DNA of 64,000 nt from Selaginella tamariscina. Taxonomy: Eukaryota; Streptophyta; Lycopodiopsida; Selaginellales; Selaginellaceae. The notes under the pieces were generated by a model that was given only the letters and a program-made list of their open reading frames with translations, was not told where the DNA came from and ran no database searches. This document shows positions 35,095 to 48,600 of the stretch, in pieces. The DNA lies in contig PUQB01000616.1 of the NCBI GenBank assembly GCA_003024785.1, positions 81,519-145,518 of the forward strand, given 5' to 3'. Every line of letters begins with the position of its first letter. Within the stretch, counting starts at the first letter, position 1. The position numbers and the translations under genes are program-made.

Positions 35095-36223
35095 CACGTG
35101 TAGGAGTAACAAATGTTGTATATTGGCGCGCGGTAGCTAAACTATAAATACTCATCTTATTCAAGCTTTCCTTGTCGACAAACAATAGGTTGTCCAAAAT
35201 ACACACACACACTTATGGAGGACAAAGTCATGGATGGATGGAGAGAGACATATGCCCTCAATGGTCAAGTAAGTGAATTGCTTTCCTTGTTCCGCTTCAA
35301 CAGGGTGTGATAACTTACAGCAACGCATCGGTTGAACAAAGCAAAGACTATGTGGGTGTAACAACTTAACTGAAGCATGGTCCACTGAAACAACAGTTAT
35401 GAGCATAAAGCATGTTACGTACTGCCGAGGAACCTGATATGCATGTTACTTTCGAACAATTCGCGCAGTGATTCTGAAATGAAAGTGTGTGAACCGAATT
35501 GAAAGCTTTCCACGTACGCACCCGCACCTCTATCAACAAGGAACAAACAAAGTAGTAGTAGCAATATTCACTGAACCACATTTGTTACGCATTTCTGTAC
35601 AAACTCAATCGACATCTTTCTCTTTGGGGCACGCATGACTCGTTTATGGGGAAAGGAATGAAATCATGCCAACGGTGAACTTACAGAATCTTATAAAAGC
35701 AATATTGATTTGATGTACCTTGCATAACATAGTTTCATTGGCTAGTCAATACTCATTACCCCACCCACGAAGAAAAGAGGCAAATAATTGACTAAGTTTA
35801 GACATACTTATGATGACACCATGTATGATATGTATTCCAAAGAGTTAAATAAAACGAGTTATGATTAAAGAGATTCGGCGGTATAAAGTTAACGGCGACG
35901 ATGTACCGAGGGAATCGACGGTCCGCATGTATTGCTGTCGGCGGCGCCGTACGATCAGGTGGCGGATCCGTACATGAACCGTGCTATTACCTCGGGCACG
36001 GAGGTCATTCAATATTTCGTTTTCCAAATTAAAACAAACCGCATGGCGAGGCTAATAATAAATTGGCCTTAAACACGGCGGCTTAAATATATATATATCG
36101 TGTGTTGCCAGCGGAACCGCAAGAAGAGTGTTTGATATGTTTCGATGCCTTGTCTGTGTGGACTCCGCGGCTGATTGATGCTCCCTTATCCCTACATTCA
36201 TCGCATAGTTCGGGATTGATACC
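35095..36223. other. Intergenic, no gene seen
   Basis: About 1.1 kb between the F-box and MATE genes. The left part is AT-rich. A GC-richer patch at about 35870-36010 (GGCGACGATGTACCGAGG, GGCGGCGCCG) belongs to no recognisable frame. Nothing else is identified apart from the MATE promoter at the right. Confidence 0.5.
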
Positions 36224-37798
36224 ATGTATGACGAGGTGCAGCAAGGAGACAAGAAGACGGAGCTCTACACGGCCTTGCATGAGTGCCCATCAGTGTCTGA
36301 GGTGAGAAAGAACACAAAACACAAATGCCCATCTCAGGAATTTCTTTCATGCAGGTGGTAGAGGAGCTTCGTGAATTGGGTCGGATCGCAGTGCCCATAA
36401 CGGCCATGAATTGCGTTGTCTACATGCGTGCAATGATCTCAGTTCTCTGTCTCGGCCGTCTCGGAGGCCGAGAGCTTGCCGGAGGAGCGCTCTCAATCGG
36501 CTTCACCAACATCACCGGCTACTCGGTGCTCTTCGGACTCGCATCCGGTATGGACCCAATTTGCTCGCAGGCATTCGGCTCAGGGAACTGGCCCCTCATC
36601 GGGCTCTCTCTTCAAAGAACCATACTCGTGCTTCTCACAGCCTGTGTCCCGATCAGTCTCTTATGGATCAATCTTAGCCGAATCCTTCTCGGACTCGGAC
36701 AAGACCCAACCATCACCGAAGTCGCCAGTATCTACTGCCTCTGGTCGCTTCCAGACCTCGTTGCCAACAGTATTTTGCAGCCACTTCGGGTCTATCTCCG
36801 TTCCCAGGGTGCCGCCGCCCCGATGATGTGGTGTTCGGCTCTTGCCGTGGTGCTACACGTTCCGTTAAACATCCTGTTCGTGTTTGTCCTCCGCCTCGGA
36901 GTCCCTGGAGTGGCTATAGCGGCGGTTCTCACCAACTTCAACATGATTCTCTTTCTCTTTGTCTATCTCCGGTTCTCAGGTTTGTACAAGCGGACATGGG
37001 GGGAAGGTTGGTCAAGAGAATGTTTGCGGGAATGGAGACCGCTGCTTGCTTTGGCACTGCCTAGTTTTTGGGTATCTGTCTGGAATGGTGGTGGTACGAG
37101 ATCATGACCCTGCTGGCCGGGTATCTGCCGAATCCCCAGGTTGCGGTCGCCACCACAGCGATACTTATCCAGACTACATCGCTCATGTACACAATACCGC
37201 TTGCACTGAGTGCTAGTGTGTCGACTAGAGTCGGAAACGAGCTCGGGGCAAACAGGCCAGACCGAGCACGCCGGGCGGCACACGTAGCACTCGGTTGTGC
37301 AGTCGTGGTGGCAACAGCCGGCCTAACGTGGACTACCGTTCTGCGACATCAGTGGGACGCGTCTTTACGCGGGATAACAGTGTCTTAGCTCTTACTGCCG
37401 CCGTCATGCCGCTCATGGGGCTGTGTGAGATCGGAAACTGCCCACAGACGACGGGTTGCGGCGTGCTGCGCGGTACCGCACGGCCGGCAGTCGGTGCCCG
37501 GATAAACCTCGGCTCGTTTTACTTTGTTGGGACGCCTGTTGCAGTGGCTCTTGCATTCTGGTTCAAGGTGGGTTTCGGTGGGCTGTGGTATGGTCTACTA
37601 GCTGCACAGGTTGCCTGTGCATTCTCCATTCTGCTTGTCGTGTGGAGAACGGATTGGGCGTATGAAGCGGAGCGTGCTAAGAAGTTAACGGGTGTGGAGC
37701 TTGAGATGGGCAAAACGGACAAGATTGCAAACCAAGAAGAAGGTGGCACAGTTGACGAACAAGACGACGATGAGGAACGGTGTCTGCTCAAGCAATGA
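36224..37798 (+). CDS. MATE efflux transporter (DTX48-56-like)
   Basis: Multi-antimicrobial extrusion transporter exporting small organic molecules by cation antiport across plasma or endomembranes. Exons: 36224-36301 ([20 protein letters not shown]) and 36355-37798, about 507 residues with the usual 12 helices. Family landmarks: [110 protein letters not shown], and [20 protein letters not shown]. The last follows the ZF14/ADS1 subgroup. The C-terminal tail is acidic ([14 protein letters not shown]). Two frame breaks, at 37065-37069 (T5) and 37354-37356 (G3), lie between perfectly conserved motifs and look like lost bases. Confidence 0.92.
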
Positions 37799-38200
37799 GA
37801 GAGCCCGACTATTCTTTTGTAGGGAGGGATATTTGTCTCATTGAAGATTTAGGAAGTCGTATATAAAGTTGACCTTTGTGTTGCTGGGAAAGGAACAGTG
37901 TCTGTTGGTTGGGGGCAAGCAGTTTTTGTTACCTTTATTCTAACTTTGTACTTGGTGTGTCGCTTTTGTTCCGGCATGATACTCCAGAAATATGATTTTT
38001 ATTTGTGAAGAATGTGGTGGAATTCTTGGTTGTGAGGGACTCTTGGATGGGGACGTTGAAGCTGCTCCACATGTATGGTGGGAAATATCTGTATTATATC
38101 TTTTATTTACTGCATTTTTGAGCACACAGTGACTCGACATGTCAGCCGTTGGATTTTGTCCATTTGGGGATTTTACTATGGTCAAATCTGCTGAATATCG
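37799..38200. other. MATE 3' flank, no gene seen
   Basis: About 400 bp of 3' flank and spacer. No conserved frame is present. Sequence homologous to the upstream region of the collapsed Em copy begins at about 38200. Confidence 0.5.
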
Positions 38201-38209
38201 AGGTGAGAT

Positions 38210-38281
38210 GTGGCAGCTTGCATGTCTGTGCAACGTGTTGGCATATCAGAGGCGCTTGGGATTTTACATTTTGTATAAATC
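38210..38281 (+). promoter_or_regulatory. Em promoter: RY element, ABRE core, TATA box
   Basis: ATGTGGCAGCTTGCATG contains TGCATG, the reverse of the RY core CATGCA (38219-38224). ACGTG at 38233-38237 is an ABRE core. GTATAAAT at 38273-38280 is a TATA box about 100 bp before the ATG. This trio is the known architecture of ABA- and embryo-controlled Em promoters (ABI3 on RY, bZIPs on ABRE). All three are conserved in the duplicate at 39.2-39.3 kb. Confidence 0.7.
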
Positions 38282-38381
38282 TGAACAGCCTGGAGGTAAC
38301 TAGCACGGGTCCTCGTATCTTTGTTTTGTCTCATACTCTTTTGCTGTTTCTATTCCTATTTTTTGGCTGTTTGTGAGAGAG

Positions 38382-38858
38382 ATGGCTCAGGAAGCACCTA
38401 TCCAGGACCGAAAGCAGCTCGAGCAACTCCCTAGTGGGGAGAAGGAGGAGCTTGATCAGGCTGCGCGTGAAGGACAGACTGTTGTTCAGGGCGGTACCGG
38501 TGGTAAAAGCCTGGATGCGCAGGTTCGCCTTGCTGAAGGTAATAGCTACATGTTGTTTGCTTGTGTTTATGTGGAAGTTTATCATTCCTCACGTTTAATA
38601 CCTTTCTTATATGTTTTATGGGTTTGTTTTTGGGGATTAGGATGCACGTTGTTTCTGTTTCATATGTTCTTACTCATTTTGTGCTGTGTAGGGCGTCAAA
38701 AGGGTGGTGAGGCACGCAAGCAGCAGATGGGAACTGAGGGTTATCAGGAGATGGGACGTAAAGGTGGACTGTCAACCATGGATAAGTCTGGTCAGGAGCG
38801 CGTGGAGGAGGAGGGTATTCCAATAGATGAGTCAAGTACAAGACCAAGAGTTAGATGA
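38382..38858 (+). CDS. Group 1 LEA protein (Em, LEA_5)
   Basis: Em-type late embryogenesis abundant protein, a very hydrophilic protectant accumulated during desiccation under ABA control. Exons 38382-38538 and 38692-38858 encode 107 residues with an intact frame. It starts [20 protein letters not shown]. The diagnostic 20-residue LEA_5 repeat is present once ([20 protein letters not shown], then GGLS), preceded by [17 protein letters not shown], where the intron splits the final glycine codon as in other plant Em genes. It ends SSTRPRVR. The upstream RY, ABRE and TATA elements support ABA and dehydration control. An ATG-like GTG nine bases upstream is in frame, but the ATG at 38382 fits the family. 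Confidence 0.95.
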   Translation: MAQEAPIQDRKQLEQLPSGEKEELDQAAREGQTVVQGGTGGKSLDAQVRLAEGNSYMLFACVYVEVYHSSRLIPFLYVLWVCFWGLGCTLFLFHMFLLILCCVGRQKGGEARKQQMGTEGYQEMGRKGGLSTMDKSGQERVEEEGIPIDESSTRPRVR

Positions 38859-39194
38859 ATATGACTGTAGATGTGGTGGATGTAGTAATGTGAAAAGCTT
38901 TGTCAGTTGTCTTATTTTATAAACTCTTTCCATTCTGTGTGTGTTTGTGTTGATTTAACGTTACTCGTGGTAGTGGCAGTACAAGTGTGGATGCTACCCA
39001 AATGGTAACTCATAGGCATGCTACCAAAATCCAGTGGTTTTGCGGACTTGTTGGTCACTAGCTGTCTAAGCCATAAGGAAGCACATGGATAATTGTTTCT
39101 TTGAAACAACAGTTTACACACGTACGTGCACATCCGTCACTCTTTGGTATTCATACACTAAGTTTGTATTCAACCATAGCCTGCGTTACAACGA
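38859..39194. other. Em 3' flank, nothing else seen
   Basis: 3' untranslated region and spacer of about 340 bp between the intact Em gene and the promoter of its collapsed copy. No conserved frame is present. Confidence 0.5.
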
Positions 39195-39450
39195 GTCCTC
39201 GAGGCTATCTTTATAATATCCTATCTATGGGCGTCAGGAGAGCAATGAAATGTGGCAGTTTGCATGCCTCCCTAACGTGGCATAGGTAGATCTGGATTTT
39301 GCCTTTTGTATATAAATGTGAATATGTCTCACATTGAAGTCCTTCGTATCTGTGTTTTGTCTCTTGCATTGCTTTTTTGTCTTGAAAGATGGCCCAGGAA
39401 GCGCCTGTAGAGGAAAATTGATACAAGGCCAAGAGTTGAAAGGTTGTTCC
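39195..39450 (+). pseudogene. Collapsed duplicate of the Em gene with retained promoter
   Basis: A second copy of the Em upstream region (ATGTGGCAGTTTGCATGC, ACGTG at 39275-39279, TATAAA at 39310-39315, CTTCGTATCTGTGTTTTGTC) leads to ATG 39389, which reads MAQEAPVEEN and then stops at 39419-39421. The following bases, GATACAAGGCCAAGAGTT, match the last codons of the intact gene (-STRPRV-). The LEA_5 repeat, the intron and everything between have been deleted. It is probably transcribed from a near-intact promoter but can encode only a 10-residue peptide. Confidence 0.82.
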
Positions 39451-39650
39451 TTTCTGTCTTATCCGTAATGTAACTAATACAAATTTTGAAACCAGAAACT
39501 ATCTCCCGTGTCAACTGATTGAAACTCCGATTACACAGAGTTAGTAAGGTGGCTGATGGCTACCTGCGAATGACATTCTAGAGCACAGTAATCCTTAAGA
39601 TTTATTCAGATTGTTTTATTTAAAACAACAAGTATTATACAGTTAGTGTA

Positions 39651-42600
39651 CTAACTTCTACTAGTGATGGCATAGTCCTCAATGAGATGTACTTCCATAC
39701 CTTTCAATAAGCCACTACTAATGTTGTTTGATTCATACGCCCCTTGTGGTGAAATGTCCTCCCATGCTTCTTCAACTGCAAAAGGAGCATTTTCTTCTCC
39801 TGAACTAGGAAATTGTACGAAGCTCTTCTGTGCTGGTGCATCCTTAACCCCTAGACCGTTCGCACCATGTGCTGTATAAGAGCTTCATCTTCTTTGGGAA
39901 CTGCCTCTGTCTCCGAACCCTTGCCCTTCATCTCTGCTCTAGGTGCCTCAGGGGCCTCCTTAGCAGCCTCGGCCTCTTCTACAGCAGGTTGTGCACTTGG
40001 TGCCTCTTCCAGCGTTTCTGTAGAGAGCTGGGCATCTGCTGTGAGAGCTGGTTCCTCTCGCTTTTCCTTGGCCTGCTCCTGATCCTGTTGTGTATCCAGG
40101 GCAGCGGGAGCGGCATCACCTTCTGCATGTGAGATCTCTCTCAATGGACGAAGCTCATTCTCTCGCTCTTCAAAGGTCTCTGTGATGGCCTCAACCTCCT
40201 TAGGCTGTGTGCTTGGTTCATCAAGTGCCACCTCCTTCTGCACACATTCCTCTAGTGCGCACACGGAATCCTTGGGCGCTGCACGCTCCTCTCCTGTGTG
40301 TTGGTCCTCTATCTCTGCAGTGGGTGTAGCAAGCAACTTTATCTCTCCCTCTCTGGGGTCTGGGACTTGTGTGCTTGGTGCCACCTCAAGAACATTTTCC
40401 TGCTCCTGATCTTGTGGTGTCCCAGGGGCACCTCAAGCTCGATAGGAGCGGTATTGGCATGCATGTTCTCCATCTGAGTCACCTCCACCGCAGGTGTCTC
40501 ACCTACAACATCAGCAGAAACCTCTGGAGCCTCCTTGACATCCTGAGGCTCTTGCTCGACAGTGTCCTTCAATGGTTCTTCCTCGGCATGTGGGGCTTCC
40601 ACAGTGACAGAAGGCTCCTCCTGTTTCTTGTTCTGGGTGATGAAGATTTCCACCTCTTTTTGCACACGTTGCTCTGGTGTCTCCACGGATGCTGCCTGCG
40701 CATCCAAAGCACGCTCATCCGCATGAGCGCCCTCCGTCTCCTCAGCCTCTACCGTAGGTGCCTCTGGCACAGCTGGCAGCTCTTCAAGGGTTGAAGCTTC
40801 CTCATGAGTGCCCTCAGCCTCTTCCACAACAGGTTGTGCGCTTGGTGCCTCCTCGAGGGCCTTTTTTGTTGTTTCTGTCGAGTGCTGGGGATCTGTGGTG
40901 AGTGCTGGTTTGTCTTGCTTCTCCTTCTCACTAACGCCATGATGCTGTGGTGTCTGCAGCAACACCTCAGGCAGTGCTTCCTGAGTTGGAGCAGTATCTC
41001 GGTCTGCATGCGTGCTCTGCGTCTTCTCAACCGGGAGTCCAATGTCTCTCAATTCAGAGGCCTCAAGATCCTCCTCCACAGCAAGCTGCACACTGGGGAC
41101 CTCCTCCTTGACAGCGTCCTTCAATGATGCTTCCGCAGCAGGCATCTGTAGTGAGAGAAGGGTCTTCTTGCTTCTCCTTGCTTATCAACGTGGGATCCAC
41201 CTCTGTTTGCACACGTTCCTCTGGTGACTCCTTGGACGCCTCGGGTACTGGCTCCACGTTCAGAGCACGCTCCTCGTCTGCATGTGTGCCCTCCAGCGTA
41301 GGTGCAGCAGGAAGCTCAATCTCTCGCTCTTCGGCCTCAACGTCTTCCAAAACACGTTGTTCACTTGGGGTCCACCGTTGGGCATCTGTGGTGAAAAATG
41401 GTTTGTCTAGCGTCTCCTCAACCAATGTGCGCCTAATGTACTGCTCCTCATCCCGTGGTATCTCCAGAGGGACCTCAGACGCTGCCCCCTCAGCAGGATT
41501 AGCATCCCCGTCTGCATGCGTGCTCTCCATCTCCGTCAACTTCACTGCAGGTGCCTCGGATGCAGCAGGCGGCTTGATCTCTCTCTTTCGTAGGTGTGTG
41601 GTACATTTGGGACTTCTTCCTTAGTACCCTCAGCCTCTTTCACAGCAGGTTGTGCGCTTGGTGCTTCTTCTGTCGTTTCTGTTGAGGGCTGGGCATCTGC
41701 ACTAAGAAATGGTTTTCTTGCTTCTCTACCTCGACAAATGTGCACTCCTGATCTTGTGGTCTTTCAAGGGTCACGTCAGTCACCACCTCCTCTGCAACTG
41801 TGAACTTCTTGCCGTCTCGCTCTCCAGAGGCCTCTGGAGGCTCCTTGACGTCCTCAGGCTGTGCTACGGCAAGATGAATGCTTGGCGCCTCCTCCACAGT
41901 GTCCTCCAATAGTGATTCCACAGTATGTGGGGCGGTGACCAATGTGCTCGCCACCTCCTCTTGCAAATGTTCGTCTACTGTCTCTACTGATGCATCAGCC
42001 ACTGCCTCTGCATGCGGAGCACGCTCCTCATCCCCATGTGTGTCCTCTATCTCCACAGCCTCTGCCATAGGTGCCTCGGGCACAGCAGCCTCTGTTACTT
42101 CTTCTGCCTCCACAGAAGGTTGTGCAATCTCTCGCTCCTCTGGGGTTGCGACGGCCACTTCTGCAGCCGGTTGTGCGCTTGGCGCCTCCTCCAGACTGTC
42201 TTGCTTCACATCTGAGGGGAGAGCTGGTTCGACTTGTCTCTCCTCTTCGACCAGTGTGGGCTTAACGTCCTGCTCATCTGCATGTGTGCTCTCCCTCTCG
42301 ATTACAGGTATCTCTGCCATCTCTTGCGCTCCAGCGGCCTCTGGATCTTCAGCCTCCACAGCAGTTGGTGCCTCCTCCTTGTTAGCGTCCTCCAATGGTG
42401 ATTCCATGGCATGTGGGGCATTTGCGGTGACAAAAGGGTCTTCTTGCTTCTCGTCCTCGGTGGCAAACGTGGGTGCCACCTTTTTTGTACACGTTCCTCC
42501 GGGGTTTCCACGGACACTGCCTGTGCATCCTGATTACACTCCTGGTCTGCATGTGTGCTCTCCGCCTCCACAACCTTCACCTTAGGTGCCTCAGGCACAG

Positions 42601-45600
42601 TGGGCAGTTTGATCTCACGCTCTTCAATAGCATGTGGGACCTCCTTGTTAGGAGCCTTGGCCTCTTCCACAGTTGGTTGTATGCTTGGTGCCTCAAGGGT
42701 GTCTTCCGTCGTCTCCGTGGTGGAATCTTCAGTGAGAGCTGGTTCGCCTTGGTTCTCCTCCTCAACCAATGTCCGTGTAGCATCCTCCTGCTCTTGATTC
42801 TGTCGTGTCTCCAGGGTCACCTCAGGCACTGTCTCCTCAGTAGGAGCAGCATCTCCATCTCCATGCGTGCTCTCTGTTTCCGATGGAGGTGACTCGGGCA
42901 CAACAGGCAGCTCTATTTGGACGTGTGGTTCCTTCTTAGCTGCCTTCTTAGCTGCCTCAGGCTCTTCCACAACAGGTTGTGCATTTGGTGCCTCGGCAAG
43001 AGTGTGTAAAGTGTTTTCTATCGAATGCTGGGCATCTGCGTTGAGAGCTAGTTCCTCAGGCACTTCCGCCCCAGTGGGGGCAGCATCACTGGTCTCAGTC
43101 TCCGTCATGGCCGGGACGTTGATCTCCCACTCTTCAGAGCTCTCTAGAACCGTGGGCGTAGGCTCATTGACACAATCAACATCCACGGTATTTTGTACAC
43201 TTCGTGTCTCCTCAGCGTCCTTCAGTGGTGCTTCCGTGACATGCAAAGCATCTGTGAGAGAAGGCTCCCCTTGCTTTAAAATTTCATCATTGACAACCAG
43301 TGTGGACGCCACCTCTTCTTGCATATTTTTCTCTGGTGTCTCCGTAGATACCTCGGGCACTGCCTCTCTAAACGTACCATGCTCCTCGTCTGCATGTGTG
43401 GCTTCTGTCTCAACAGCCTCCACTATAGGTGCCTCGGGCATAGTGAGCAGGTCCATCTCTCTCTTTCTGGGGCTGTGTGAGACCTCTGAAACTTCTTCTT
43501 GAGCTACCTGAGCCTCTTCCACAGGAGGTTGTGTGCTTGGTGGCTCCTCAAGGATCGTTTCTGTCCACTGCTGAGCATCTGCTGCGAGAGCTGGTTCGAC
43601 TTGCTTCTGCTCCTCAACCAATATGGGCCTAACGTCTTCCTGCTCCTGATCCTGCACTACCTCAGCACGAGCAGCATCTCCCTCTACATGCGTCCACTCA
43701 GTCTCCACAGCCTCCACCACAGGTGCCTCTGGAGAAACGGGTAGGTCTATCTCGTCCTCTTGGTGGACTTCGTCCTTAGTGAACTCAGTCTCTTCCATTG
43801 TAGGTTGTGTACTTGCTGCCTTCGTTTCTCTTGAGAGCAGGGCATTTGTGCTAAGAGCCGGTTCGACTTGCTTCTCCTCCTCGACCAATGTGGGCATAGT
43901 TTCCTCCTGCTCCTGATGTGGTGTCTCCAATGGCACCTCAGACACTGCCTCTTCAGTGCGAGCAGCTTCTCTGTCTGCATGCATACTCTCCATCTCTACC
44001 ACCTTCACGGCAGGTGCCTCAGCCGCAAGCCGAAGGTCAATCTGTAGCTCTTCAAAGGCGGGTTCAGCCTCAGGCTCTTCCAAGACATTTTGCACGCTTG
44101 GTATCCCATCCTCGACAGCATCAAATGGGGCATCTGCGGTAAGAGAAGGCTCCTTTTGCTTTTCGTCCTTGGTGACCAATCGAGACGCCACCTCCTCTTG
44201 TAGAAGTTTCTCTGGTGTCTGTACGAACGCCCTGACCACTGGAGCATGCTCCTCATCCACACTTGTGCACTCCCACTCTGCAGCCTGGTTCATCTGTCGT
44301 TCTTCGGGGCCTTGTGGGACTTCCTCCATAGGTTGTTCGATTGGTGCCTCCTCGAGGGCGCCTTCCATCGTTTCCAATGAGTGCTGGGCATCTGCAGCGA
44401 GAGCTGGTTCGCCTTGCTTCTCCTCCTCAACCAAAGTGGGCTCGACGCCCTCCTCCTGATCTTGTGTGTCTCCACGTGCATCTCAGAAACTGCAGTGGGA
44501 GCAACATCCTCGTGTGCATTCTTGCCCTCGGCCACCACCACAGTAGGGAGCTCGATCTCTTGCTCTTTAGAGGCCTTTGTAAGAGCCTTGATGTACTCAG
44601 CCCCCTCCACAACAGACTGCACACTTGGTGCCTCCTCCTTGACAGCGTCCTTCAATGGTGATTCCGCAATATCTGGAGCATCTGCAGTACCAGAAGGATG
44701 GATGATCAACGTAGGCGGTACCTCCTCTTGCACACATTCCTCTGGTGCCTCTATGAGCGCCTCATGTACTGCCTCTGTATCTGTACCATGTTCCTCGTCC
44801 GCATGTGTGCCCTTCATCTCCACACCCTTAGGTGCCTCAGCCGCAGTTGGCAGCTCAATCTCTGTCTCTGCAAGGGCATGTGCCTCGGGTGAAGCGGGTA
44901 GGTAGGTTTGTGGGATCTCTGGAACTTCCTCCTTAACTGCCTCAACCTCTTCCACAGTAGGTTGTGCGCTTGGTTCTTCTTTAAGGGTGTCTTCCGTCAT
45001 TTCGATCAAGCGCTGGGCATCTATTGTGCGAAATTCTTCTCCTACGTTTTGATCCTGTGGTGTCTCCAGGTGTGCATCAGGAACTGCCTCCTCAGCACAA
45101 GCAGCAACGCCATCTGCATGTGTGCTCTCCGTCTCCATCACGTCCACTACAGGTGCCTTTGCCTCAACCGGGAGATAGATATGTTGCTCTTCAGAAGCCT
45201 CTGGATCCTCGCATTCAGGCACCTTGGCGTCCTCACTCTCATAGGCAGGCTCCTTGATGTCCTCATTCTCAAACTGCGTGCTTACTCCACACTGTGTGCT
45301 TGGTGCCTCGTCCTTCAATGGTGCTTCTAAGGCATGTGGGACATCTGAAGGATCCTGCTTTTTGTCCTCAACGACCAACGTGGGTGCCACCTTTTCTTGC
45401 CCATGTACCTCTATTGTCTCACTGAACTCGGGCAATTGCTCCTCTTCTGCATGTGTGTTTTTATCTCAACAGCCTCCACCACAGGTGCCTTAGCAGGCTG
45501 CTCGATCTCTTGCTCTTTTGGGGGGTGTGGGACCTCTTGGACTTCCTCCTCAGCGGCCTCATCCTCTTCCCCAACAGGTTGTCCGCTTGATGCCTCCTGG

Positions 45601-48600
45601 ATGGTAGGTGCCTCGACTGCAACCGGGAGCTCAATCTCTCGCTCTTTAGAGGCCTCTACAGGTGTAGGCTCCTTGACGTCCACAGACCCCTTGGCATCCG
45701 CAGCCTCATGGTGCGCACTTGGTGCCTCCTCAACAGTGGCCTGTGGGGCATCTGCGGTGAGAGAAAGTTCCTCTTGTTTTTTATTCTCGGTGACCAACGC
45801 GGGCGCCACCTCCTCTTCCACACGTTCCTTTGCTATCTCTGATGATGTCTCAGGCCTTGCCCGTGCATCCGGAGTACGCTCCTCGTCAGCATGTGTGCCC
45901 TCTGCCTCCATAGGTGTTTTGGGTGTAGGAGGCAGCTGGTTCTCTTGATCGTTGGGGGCGTGTGGGAAATCATCCTTAGGGATCTCTGTTTCTTCTTCTT
46001 CTTCGACATTAGGTTGTGCCCTTGGTGCTCGGGTGACTACTGTCATTTCTATCGAGCTATGGACATTTGTAGTGAGAGATGGTTCGTCCTTCATGTCCTC
46101 CTCTTCCACTGCCTCCTTAGTTAGGCCAGCATTCCCATCTGCATGTGTGCTCTCTGTCACCTCCACTGCAGGTGCCTTGGCTGCAATCGGAAGCTCGATC
46201 CCTCGTTCGTCAAGTGCCTCAGGAACCTGCCCTGGAACCTTTATGGAAGGCTCCTTGACGTTCTCAGACTCCTCCACAGCATTCTGTGCCTCGTCCTCGA
46301 CATCATCCACTTCCGTTGCTTGCGAGGCATCTGCGGTGAGAGAAGGCTCCTCTTGATTTTCATCTTCGGCGACCAATGTGGGTGCCACATCCTCTTGTAC
46401 ACATTGCTCTGGTGTCTCGACTGATGCCTCGGGCACTACCTCCATATCCGTAGCTCGCTCCTCGTCTGCATGTGTGTCGTCTATCTCAGCACCCTCCACT
46501 GCGGGTGCCTCCAGCACAATGATCTCTTGCTTTTCGGAGGGTTCAGAAGGGTGTGGTACTACTGGGACTTCCTCCTCAGATCCCTTGGCCTCTTCCACAG
46601 CAGGTTGTGTGTTTGGTTCTTCGACCGCTATTGTTGAGGACTGGGCATCTGCAATGAGAGCTGGTTCAACTTGCTTCTCCTCCTCTACTAATGTAGGCCT
46701 AACGCTCTCCTGTTCCTGATTTTGTGAGCTCTTGAAAGGAACCTTAGACACCCCCTCCTCAACAGAAGAAGCATCCCAGTCTGCATGTGTGCTCTTCGTC
46801 TGCATCACCTCCACTGCAGGTGCCTCAGCCTCAACTAGGACCTCAAGCTCTCGGTTTTTAGAGGCCTCTGGAAGCTTTGGGGCATGCTCCTCGATGTCCA
46901 AGGCGTCCTCCACATCATTTTGTGCGTCTGGTGCCTCCTCCAATAATTGTTCTGGGGCATCTGCGGTGAGAAAGGAGGTGGTTGATGACGACAAGAAGCA
47001 AGGAGAGCCCTCTTGCATACGTTTCTCTGGTGTCTTCACGGACACCTTAGACACTGTTTCCACATCCGGAGCCCACTCTTCATCGGCATGTGTGCAGTCA
47101 ATTTGCGCAGTAGGTGTCTTGGCTTCCTCCTTAGTGGCCTCGGCCTCTTCCACCACCTCAAGGGTTTCTATCGAGCGTTTGTCATCCTTCTCCTCCTCGA
47201 CCAATGTAGGCTTAACATCCTCCTGCTCATGTGGTCTCTTGACGGGAACTTTAGACACTTCCTCCTGAGCAGAAGCAGCAACCCCGATCTCCGTCTCTGT
47301 CACCGCCTCAGCTACAATAGGAAGCTCGATCTCTCGCCCTTCAGAGGCCTCCGGAACCTTCAGGGCAGGCTCCTCAGTCTCCTCCACAACAGGCTGCAGG
47401 CTTGGTGCTGCCTCCTCTACAGCCTCCTTCAATGGTTGTTCCGAGGCATCTGTGGTGAGCGAAGGCTTTTTCGTCCTCAGCAATCAAGGTGGGCGCCACC
47501 TTCTCTTGCGCACGTTCCTCTGGTGTCTCAATGCCATTGGAGGTCTCAGGCACTCCCTCTGCATATGGAGCATGCTTCTCTGCATGTGTGCCCTCTGTCT
47601 CAGCACCCTCCATCTCTGGAGTAGTGGTGATTTCTTGCTCTTCGGTGGCATGTGAGACCTCTGGGAATTCGTTCTCAGCGGCCTCATCCTGTTCCGCAGC
47701 AGGTTGTGAGCTCGGTGCCTCCTCCTCTGCCAATGTGGGCCCATCCAGAGGTACCACAGGCACTACCTCCTCATCTGCATGCGTGTTCTCCATCTCCGTC
47801 ACCTGCTCCGCAGATTTCTCGGCTGCAACTGGGAGCTCGTTCTCTCGCTCTGAAACTTCAGGGGCAGGTTCTTTGTTGTCCCCAGCCTCCTCCACAGCAT
47901 GCTGCGCACTTGGTGACTCCTCCTCAACAACATCCTTGAATGGTGCTTCCGCATCTGTGGTGAGAGAAGGCTCGTGCTTTGAGTTCTCGGTGACCAACGC
48001 GGGCGCCACCTCCTCTTCCATACGTTCCTCTGCTGTCTCTGTTGATGTAGCTGGCACTACCCGTGCAACCGGAACACACTCTTCGTCAGCATGTGTGGCA
48101 TCGACCATATGCTGGATCTGTTGCTCTTTGTGGGCGTGTGGGACCTCTGGGACATCCTCCTTAGCAGATTCTGCTTCTTCTTCTGCCTCTTCCGCATCAG
48201 GTTGTGCACTTGGTGCCTCCTGGGGGGTGATTGTTGTCGTTTCTATGGTGAGAGATGGTTCGCCCTCACCTTGCTCGACCAATGTGGGTCCAACGTCCTC
48301 CTCCTGATCCTCTGATGTCTGAAGCGTCACCTCGGTGGGGGCAGCCTCTGCATGTGTTCTCACAGCCTCCATCACCTCAGGTGCCTTGCCCCACGGTAGG
48401 CTCGTTGATGACCTCAGACTCATCCGCAGTAGGTGTGCTTAGTGCCTCCTCCTCTACAGCGTCCTTCAATGGTTTTTGTTGCTTGACAGACATCTGAGGT
48501 GAGAGAAGGCTCCTCTTGCTTCTCATCCTTAACGACCAATATGGGCGCCACCTCCTCTTGCACACGTTCCTCTGAGGTGTCCACAAACGCCTCGGGCACT

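Noticed and set aside
41878..48307. Plus-strand Ser/Cys-rich open frames such as 41878-42585, 42867-43502 and 47489-48307
   Set aside because: They mirror the minus-strand acidic repeats, contain no independent motif and are explained by codon bias of the opposite strand.
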